The notes under the pieces: model-generated
Seen by the model: only the letters and a program-made list of their open reading frames with translations
The model's database searches: none
What the model was told of the DNA's origin: nothing
Made by a program: the position numbers and the translations under genes
Assembly (NCBI GenBank): GCA_023383055.1
Contig: JAHDYP010000018.1
Span: 1-63,082, forward strand
Source: Verrucomicrobiota bacterium
GTDB lineage: Bacteria; Verrucomicrobiota; Verrucomicrobiia; Limisphaerales; JAHDYP01
Direction of reading: 5' to 3'
Length of the DNA stretch: 63,082 nt
Part shown: positions 54,413 through 60,227 of the stretch, piece by piece
Layout of the letters: each line of letters begins with the position of its first letter
Position numbering within the stretch: the stretch's first letter is position 1

Positions 54413-54664
54413 GTGTGCCCCATCTACGATTGGGGCAATGGCGCCGCCGCCGAAGCTGCCAACCGTATTCTCGACCGCTACGGCCATGTCTACCTCGACC
54501 GCCGACGCAGTCTGGCCTTCGGCGTCGATACCGTCCGCGTCCGTCCCGTCGGACGGGGCTGGAAAATCGTCAATCTCGATGATACACCACGCCTGCTGCG
54601 CGTGGTCAGCGACGATGGCAAGGTCCGCGAAGGGCGACTCGAGAAGAGTCTGCGCATTCGCTAA
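54413..54664 (+). pseudogene. Probable 3' remnant of a gene, cut by a dispersed repeat
   Basis: 83 codons from GTG 54413 read as ordinary protein (CPIYDWGNGAAAEAANRIL ... VYLDRRRSLAFGVDTVRV ... GKVREGRLEKSLRIR), with the GC-rich third positions of real genes here. The frame is closed immediately upstream by a TAG inside motif copy 12, and there is no ribosome-binding site. It looks like the C-terminal end of a longer gene whose 5' part is missing. The original family was not recognised. Confidence 0.4.
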
Positions 54665-54745
54665 ATCGGGCTGGTTAGGGAAAGCCGCTCATGCTCGAAT
54701 ATCGGCACGGCGTCGGGACTTGAATGCTACACTACGCGCGGCCGC

Positions 54746-54815
54746 CTCTTGCTCTTGCTCTTGATCTTGATCTCGCTCTTGATCTCCGGTGAAGTTCGGC
54801 AGAGCAAGAGCAAGA
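54746..54815 (+). repeat. Hexamer array CTCTTG with inverted arm
   Basis: Seven 6-bp units (CTCTTG x3, ATCTTG, ATCTCG, CTCTTG, ATCTCC) at 54746-54787 are followed by AGAGCAAGAGCAAGA at 54801-54815, which is complementary to the first units and can form a hairpin. It lies just upstream of the nucleoside-hydrolase-like gene and could act as a leader structure or simply be a repeat insertion. Confidence 0.65.
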
Positions 54816-54830
54816 CGGAAGCTCCCTCAT

Positions 54831-55940
54831 ATGATTCCTGATCATCGAACCACAACCCTCGCCAGTCGCATGCGCCCACTGCTCATCACCCTACTGTTCG
54901 CGTTTTGCTCGACCCAAGCCGCCACGCGGGCCGAGCAACTTCCCTCATCCCGCATCCCCGTGCTCTACTCCAGTGACCTGTTCCATCCGCATGACGATCC
55001 CGACGATCACTTCGACATCGCCACGCTCTACGCGATCCCCGAGTTCGACGTTCGCGGGATTGTGCTCGACCAGGGCGCCCTGCAGATCTCGCGGCCGGGA
55101 TCGATTCCCGTCGCCCAGCTCAATGCGCTGACCGGTCGCAACATCCCCGCGGCGATCGGTCTCGCCTCCAAATTGGTGTCACCCACCGATCCCGGGCTGG
55201 ATCAGCCGGAACCATTCCAGGGCGGCGTCCGTTTGATTCTTGATACCTTGCGGTCGGCCACGCGGCGCGTGGATATCATCGCGGTCGGATCCATGCGGGA
55301 TCTGGCAGCGGCCTTCAACCGGGAACCGGAACTGTTCCGCCAACGGGCGGGTCGGCTGCTGCTGTTTATCGGCGAGGCCTCAGACCCGGCCTTTCGCGAG
55401 CACAACGTCAACCTCGATCCGCACGCTTACGTCGCCTTGATGCGGTCCGGCCTGAATCTTTACTGGGTGCCGTGCTTCGATGGCGGCCTCTGGCGCAACG
55501 CCGGGCATGCCTCCTTTTGGCAGGCTACACACGCCGACCTCCTCCACCTCGCGCCACCCGAACTCGTGCGGTTCTTCATCTACGCGCTCGAGAAGGAAAC
55601 CACCGACCCGCTGGCGTTTCTCCGTCAACCGGTTGATCCCACTCGACGCGAAAAGCTCTTCCGGCAAACCCGCAACCTCTGGTGCACCGCGGTCTTCCGG
55701 GCCCTGACCGTGCCGGATGAACCGAGCGGCGACGGCTTCGAATTCGAGACGGTGAAACTCTCGCTCGGCGTTGATGCCGCATTGCGCTCCTCCACCGACT
55801 TTCCGGCAACCACGGTCAAACGCTTCAAGGTGCGCGATGCCGAGCGATACGGACCGGTGATGACCCAGGCAACTGCCGGGATCCTGGCCCGGTTCCCAGT
55901 AGCGTCGGGGCATTCCGGTCACGCCCATACCCAAGAGTAA
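54831..55940 (+). CDS. Secreted nucleoside-hydrolase-like protein
   Basis: 369 aa from ATG 54831; ATG 54870, directly before the signal peptide (MRPLLITLLFAFCSTQA), is equally plausible. The segment HPHDDPDDHFDIATLYA (about 53-69) resembles the aspartate-rich calcium-binding N-terminus of inosine/uridine-preferring nucleoside hydrolases, and VDIIAVGSMRDLAAAFNREP resembles their GPLTN block, although the Asn is missing. The canonical DTDPGxDD order is altered, so activity on nucleosides is uncertain; many PVC homologues are exported and of unknown substrate. A weak CGGAAG precedes the first ATG by about ten bases. Confidence 0.75.
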   Translation: MIPDHRTTTLASRMRPLLITLLFAFCSTQAATRAEQLPSSRIPVLYSSDLFHPHDDPDDHFDIATLYAIPEFDVRGIVLDQGALQISRPGSIPVAQLNALTGRNIPAAIGLASKLVSPTDPGLDQPEPFQGGVRLILDTLRSATRRVDIIAVGSMRDLAAAFNREPELFRQRAGRLLLFIGEASDPAFREHNVNLDPHAYVALMRSGLNLYWVPCFDGGLWRNAGHASFWQATHADLLHLAPPELVRFFIYALEKETTDPLAFLRQPVDPTRREKLFRQTRNLWCTAVFRALTVPDEPSGDGFEFETVKLSLGVDAALRSSTDFPATTVKRFKVRDAERYGPVMTQATAGILARFPVASGHSGHAHTQE

Positions 55941-56567
55941 GACCACGTCGGAGCCGCATACGGACGTCGCCTTCCACTGCGGAATTGGGCGTCCAACACC
56001 GCTTGTGCACGCACGCACCCGAGCCGATCCTCTTCCGCTCCACCCCACTTCTGCCCCCCTCGTCACGCCATCCGGTGCAGGCCCGATTTTATGTCGCATA
56101 TGCGACATAAAATATGGCCTTCCAAGAAGGGGGATGTGGTCTTGCCAAAGCCGTCCCCGGCTGGTGCCGGGAGCTGCGTTCGCAGTCGACGCCGCTCCCG
56201 GTCCTGAACTCCAGGCCGCCGCCAGCCGGCGCTGGCAACAAGACATCGCGGCACTTGAAACGCGCGACCAACGCGAGTCCGACCTGGCGGTGTTTGCGGA
56301 CCGCTTGATCTTGCCGCACCGATTTCGGGCACTCGTGCTGTCAGCCGGCAACGGCGTGCCGGAGGTTCCGAAGATGCCACGCCCGAAGAGGAGACGGGCT
56401 GGTTGGATTAGCATCATAAAAGTACAGGAACAGTGTACGGACTTGGGGCAACTGAAACCGGCTGACGTCGTATGTCTATGATTATCAGACTTATGAGACC
56501 CATGGCACCGGAGGTGCTAAAGCGAGGCTTGTCATTTTATTAACGTAAACTAATCAAAAGACCGATT
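55941..56567. other. Intergenic region with a perfect palindrome and a possible gene relic
   Basis: No intact gene. A perfect 28-bp palindrome lies at 56086-56113. Downstream, the frame around 56163-56330 reads AAFAVDAAPGPELQAAA then RRWQQDIAALETRDQRES, which resembles the N-terminus of secreted SGNH/GDSL hydrolases of PVC bacteria but then loses the expected nucleophile block, so it may be a decayed gene. The last ~100 bases are AT-rich, and TTGTCA (56529) spaced 16 bp from TAATCA (56551) is a weak promoter candidate for the next gene. Confidence 0.45.
56086..56113. repeat. Perfect 28-bp palindrome
   Basis: The arm ATTTTATGTCGCAT (56086-56099) is followed at once by its exact reverse complement (56100-56113) with no spacer. 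The AT-rich ends and GTCGCATATGCGAC core could be a regulator or recombinase site. It lies in a gap with no gene within 140 bases on either side. Confidence 0.85.
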
Positions 56568-57173
56568 ATGAAACCGAACCGGCATCATGCTCGAACGCCC
56601 CGGCATCGCGGCTTGTATGTGGTCTGCCCGCTTCTGGCCCTCCTCCTCGCCGCCCTGCATCTCTTCGTCTCACCAGGACCTGCCCTCGACGCGCTCTACG
56701 GTGGCATCATCCTCGCCGCCTTGCCCACCTGGGATCGGCGCTTTCTCGGTCGCCTTGCCGTCGGCTGCTCCTTTCTTATCCTCCTGGCCGGGCTGTTCGA
56801 TCAAGCCCATGGCACCGCGGGGTGGCTGGTGCTGGCGAACACTTGCATTGGCTTATTGGTCGTGTGGGGGGCGGTGCGGCTTTGCTGGCATGCCATCGGC
56901 GCGCACAAGCAACAGGTGCGGGCGGCGACCCACCCCACGCCAGCCTCGGGCTGCAACTGCGACTGGCGGGGCCGCATGCTGACCATGTGCGCCTGGAGCA
57001 AACAGCTCAAGGACGGTGGGAGTTGGGTGCCGGTGGAGGAGTTCTTCAATCGGCATTTCAAGATCCGCATTTCCCATGGCGTCTGCGAACAGATCCGCGA
57101 CGGTCTGATCGGACAGGCCAACGAAATGCGGGTAACGGACGAAGTCCAGACCCTGCCCATCCAGCGCTGCTAA
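56568..57173 (+). CDS. Membrane protein with degenerate CxxC...HGxCxxC C-terminal domain
   Basis: 201 aa. Hydrophobic helices lie at about 16-34, 58-77 and 85-106, preceded by a basic N-terminus. The cytoplasmic tail (about 135-185) matches the small Cys-rich domain often found at the end of sensor kinases and response regulators, with the pattern CxxCKxxRdxxgxW...fSHGxCxxC. Here it reads MCAWSKQLKDGGSW... RISHGVCEQI, so C141 and C173 remain but the second and fourth cysteines are Ser144 and Ile176. The protein has no kinase, receiver or PAS domain. The gene is convergent with the parvulin gene 26 bp away. Function unknown; an orphan signalling adaptor is possible. Confidence 0.75.
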   Translation: MKPNRHHARTPRHRGLYVVCPLLALLLAALHLFVSPGPALDALYGGIILAALPTWDRRFLGRLAVGCSFLILLAGLFDQAHGTAGWLVLANTCIGLLVVWGAVRLCWHAIGAHKQQVRAATHPTPASGCNCDWRGRMLTMCAWSKQLKDGGSWVPVEEFFNRHFKIRISHGVCEQIRDGLIGQANEMRVTDEVQTLPIQRC

Positions 57174-57199
57174 CCCGCAGCGGTTTCGCCGTTGGCTGG

Positions 57200-58366
57200 C
57201 TACGGCTGCTGGGGTTGGAGTTGCTGCATCATTTGCCGCTGCATCGCGCGGGATTGCTCGACCGCTTCCCGCGCGCTCTGTTCCGCCGCGGAATAGGCGA
57301 TGGTCGCCTGGTCTTTGAGCGCCTGGTTGTATTCCGTCCAGAACTCGCGCTGCTTTTGCTGCGTCAGATGCCGGGTGATATCTTCCTTGACCTCTTCAAA
57401 GGGCATGCTGCCGGCGGGCTTCTTGTCGGTGACTTTGATCAGGTGATATCCAAAGCTGGATTTCACGATGTCGCTGGTTTGACCCACCTCCAACTCGAAC
57501 GCCGCCGCTTCAAACGCCGGGTCCATCTGACCTTTGCCAAAAAAACCGAGGTCACCGCCCTCCGCGCTCGAAGGGCAGGTCGAAACGGCCTTGGCGACTT
57601 CGGCAAAGGCCTCGCCGCCGTTGAGGCGCGCCTGCGCGGCCTTAATCTTCTCGAGCTCCGCGGGATAGTCACTCTCGGTGATGCCGCGTTTGCCGCAGAG
57701 AATATGACTGGCTTTGACCTGTTCGGGTTGGGTGAAGTGCTGGGGATTCTGGTCGAAGAACAATTTCGCGTCGGCTTCGGTGATCTTGGCCGGGTCCATT
57801 TCCGCTTCCATCAGGGCATCGACCCGCAGCTTGAGGCCGACCTGCTCTTTCAAGTCGGCCATGGTCATGCCGTACTCCGCGGTTTCCTTCTCAAGTTCTT
57901 CCACGGTTTGATTGCGCTGGCCCGCGATTGTTTGAATGGCCTGGACAACCTGCTCCTCGGTCACGGCTATGTTCTTCTCATCCAGCTTTTGCGCAATCAA
58001 CTTCATCTCGACCAGCATGTCGACCACGCTGGCGCGGAGCATTTGCTTTTGTTCCCAGGGACTTTCCATCCCCTCGGGCATCCGCTGTTTTTGGACGGCA
58101 ACGCGTTTCTCAACCTGCTCACTGACCTCGCCTTCGGTGATCTGCTTGCCATTGACGGTGACGACCGTCGCGGCGGGATCAGCCGGCGGCGCCGGTTGCG
58201 CCAGTGCGCCGGGAGACGCCACTTCTGCCACCGGAAGAGCAACTTGCGGCTGCGTTGCCGTGGGTGCGCCGGTTGGCGGGATCGGCTGTGAACTTTTCTG
58301 ATTGTCGCAGCCGCTCAACAAAACGACCGCGGTAAGGATGCTCAAGAATGCCAAGGATTTCATCAT
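57200..58366 (-). CDS. Parvulin-type peptidyl-prolyl isomerase lipoprotein (SurA/PrsA-like)
   Basis: 388 aa from ATG 58366 (ATG 58363 is adjacent). The lipoprotein signal SLAFLSILTAVVLLSGC puts the lipid-modified cysteine at 20. A proline-rich linker, a SurA-N-like helical chaperone region (about 65-210) and one parvulin domain (214-315) follow, with the hallmark VKASHIL, SSAEGGDLGFFGKGQM and FGYHLIKV. The protein would be a periplasmic chaperone/isomerase for outer-membrane or exported proteins. The C-terminus is Gln/Met-rich (RQMMQQLQPQQP). The abundance of giant exported proteins and a beta-barrel in the neighbourhood fits such a role. Confidence 0.92.
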   Translation of the reverse strand: MMKSLAFLSILTAVVLLSGCDNQKSSQPIPPTGAPTATQPQVALPVAEVASPGALAQPAPPADPAATVVTVNGKQITEGEVSEQVEKRVAVQKQRMPEGMESPWEQKQMLRASVVDMLVEMKLIAQKLDEKNIAVTEEQVVQAIQTIAGQRNQTVEELEKETAEYGMTMADLKEQVGLKLRVDALMEAEMDPAKITEADAKLFFDQNPQHFTQPEQVKASHILCGKRGITESDYPAELEKIKAAQARLNGGEAFAEVAKAVSTCPSSAEGGDLGFFGKGQMDPAFEAAAFELEVGQTSDIVKSSFGYHLIKVTDKKPAGSMPFEEVKEDITRHLTQQKQREFWTEYNQALKDQATIAYSAAEQSAREAVEQSRAMQRQMMQQLQPQQP

Positions 58367-58673
58367 TTGCCGATAGCTTATAGAATCGTGTCTCTTCGAG
58401 TGGCGAGAACATGCCCTAGCCCGGGGGAGCGTCAAGCGGAAACAGGCAAGGGAGTATTGAATTTGAATACGATAGACCAAGCGGAGATAATGCAGCTTGA
58501 GCTCGCCGAGCGCGACGTGCATGGACTTCGTAGTGCTGGGCGCGTGCGCGCATTTGAGCTCGAAGGGGCCAGGCTTCACCGCTGGTGAGGAGGCGTCCTT
58601 GGTTGAAGCGTGGCCATCGTGGTCCACCGGGGTTGGTTGCCGGTGGACTGTGCCTCCTCGGTGCTTCTTCGCG
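58367..58673. other. Gap between CHASE2-TIR and parvulin genes
   Basis: No gene was found. It should contain the promoter of the minus-strand parvulin gene and the 3' end of the CHASE2-TIR transcript. A minus-strand TTGACG near 58431 and TATAAG near 58379 were noted, but their spacing does not make a normal promoter. Confidence 0.4.
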
Positions 58674-60224
58674 CTACCGCAGGAACTTCTCCAACAGCTC
58701 GAAGGTCGCCAGCGGTTGATCGTGATGATGAGTGACCGCCTGGCAGGCGGGCAGCGTGTTCAAGCCCACGGGCAGGCGGGCGGCTTCGCCGAACTCAAAC
58801 CCCTCGATCACGATCGGAATGATCCTCTTTTTGCACTCGAACGCGTGCACAATCTCCCGCCGTAACCAGTCGCTGTCGAGCGTGATTCTCTCGTCGAGCG
58901 AACCAGGGGAAAGAATGAGAATGAAGTTGGGCACCCGCTCGATCTGCCGCAGCAACTGCACCGGGTATTCGCCCGCCTCGAGACTCGTCACATCCAGGTA
59001 AACCGCGTAACCCCGGGCGCGCAACTCGCTCCGGACCGCCAACGCGAACGCACTCCCGCGGTCCCGGCGGTAACTGATGAATGCCACCACCGGCAGGTAC
59101 GGCCAGACCCACGCAGCCAGCGCGGCAAGTGGCAGTTGGATCAAACCCGCGCTGAGCCAATTCCACCACCATCCGAAGTGCCACTGCAGCATCAGGCTGC
59201 TCGCACCCAGCAGCAGAAAAACGACGGGGGTCAGCCAGAGGACATGGCGTCGCCCCGCCCGGATGAACAGTGCGACCACGCCCACACCAAAGCCTGTGAC
59301 CAACAAACCTTGCCGCGGATCGTCCACGCGCCGCAGCCAGTCGCCCCGCACCAGGTTCGCATAGGCGTTCGCGAGCACCTCAACCCCGGGCGCGAAATCG
59401 TGCCCAACCCGGGTGTAAGGCGTGGCAAAAACGTCACGCATTCCGCTGGCCGGTGTAACCGCGGGATCGAATCCCACAAACACGGTCTTGCCGCGAAGTA
59501 AATCGGGCGTCAGTTTGCGTCCATCCACCTCGAGGACTTCCCCCAGCGTCACCCGCGCGATTGACGGCGGCGGCCCGTAAAAGTCAATCCACCGCTCGGC
59601 AGCGGGCGACGCGCCGGGTGACAGCAGCCCGCTTTGGCGGGCTGCCAGCCAGATCGCGGCCTCATGACCACGCCAGGCGGTCAACATCCGCCGCACGCCA
59701 AAGCCGGCATCGAGTGGCCCTGCCAGCAGCAATCCCCAGCCCGCCGCGTTCGTGGCGAGCTGGGGGGTGGGCGGCATCCATTGCACAAGCTGCGCGGGAA
59801 TTTGATCGTCCACCCGATGCATGCTGATTTCCGGAATCCCGCCCAAAATCACCCGCCCGTGGCGTCGCATGGCCGCCGCCAGGAATTCGTCTTCCCCGGG
59901 ACGCGGGTTGCGGAAAAGTATGTCGAATACCACCACCTGCGCACCTGCTTCCCGCAGACGATCCACCAACCGGGCATGCACTCTGCGGTCGGGTGGCCAA
60001 TCACGTTCGCCCAGGGCATCCAAGGACGCACGGTCCTCGATCACCACGATCACGTTTGTTTCCAGCACTCGGCTGCGAAACAAGAATGGCACATCGTAAC
60101 TCCAGGTGGCCAGACCTTCTCCCAACGGAAACCACACCATCGCCAGGCCGAAGGCAACGATGCTCACAGCGCTGAATAACCAGCAGTTCCGGCGCGCTTC
60201 GGGATCTTGTTCCAGGGAGTGCAT
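58674..60224 (-). CDS. CHASE2-TIR transmembrane receptor
   Basis: 516 aa. A first membrane helix (about 14-33, LFSAVSIVAFGLAMVWF), an extracytoplasmic CHASE2 domain (about 40-295, with ALGERDWPPDRRVHARLVD, VVVFDILFRNP and GVEVLANAYANLVRGDWLRR), three further helices (about 306-378), and a cytoplasmic TIR domain (about 380-500). The TIR domain begins FISYRRDRGSAFALAVRSEL and keeps the catalytic-site glutamate E457 in SDWLRREIVHAF. CHASE2 is a sensor domain usually joined to adenylate cyclases or histidine kinases; bacterial TIR domains with this glutamate commonly hydrolyse NAD or make cyclic ADP-ribose-type signals. The fusion therefore looks like a membrane sensor with an NAD-consuming or signalling output. 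It starts 3 bp after the TPR/barrel gene stop. The trigger is unknown. Confidence 0.9.
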   Translation of the reverse strand: MHSLEQDPEARRNCWLFSAVSIVAFGLAMVWFPLGEGLATWSYDVPFLFRSRVLETNVIVVIEDRASLDALGERDWPPDRRVHARLVDRLREAGAQVVVFDILFRNPRPGEDEFLAAAMRRHGRVILGGIPEISMHRVDDQIPAQLVQWMPPTPQLATNAAGWGLLLAGPLDAGFGVRRMLTAWRGHEAAIWLAARQSGLLSPGASPAAERWIDFYGPPPSIARVTLGEVLEVDGRKLTPDLLRGKTVFVGFDPAVTPASGMRDVFATPYTRVGHDFAPGVEVLANAYANLVRGDWLRRVDDPRQGLLVTGFGVGVVALFIRAGRRHVLWLTPVVFLLLGASSLMLQWHFGWWWNWLSAGLIQLPLAALAAWVWPYLPVVAFISYRRDRGSAFALAVRSELRARGYAVYLDVTSLEAGEYPVQLLRQIERVPNFILILSPGSLDERITLDSDWLRREIVHAFECKKRIIPIVIEGFEFGEAARLPVGLNTLPACQAVTHHHDQPLATFELLEKFLR

Positions 60225-60227
60225 GCC

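Noticed and set aside
54399..54764. 121-codon plus-strand frame overlapping the gene remnant
   Set aside because: Its translation is Ala/Ser/Arg-rich and out of frame with the protein-like remnant.
56822..58291. 489-codon plus-strand frame over the membrane and parvulin genes
   Set aside because: It overlaps the end of one real gene and is antisense to nearly all of the parvulin gene, which carries its full signature.
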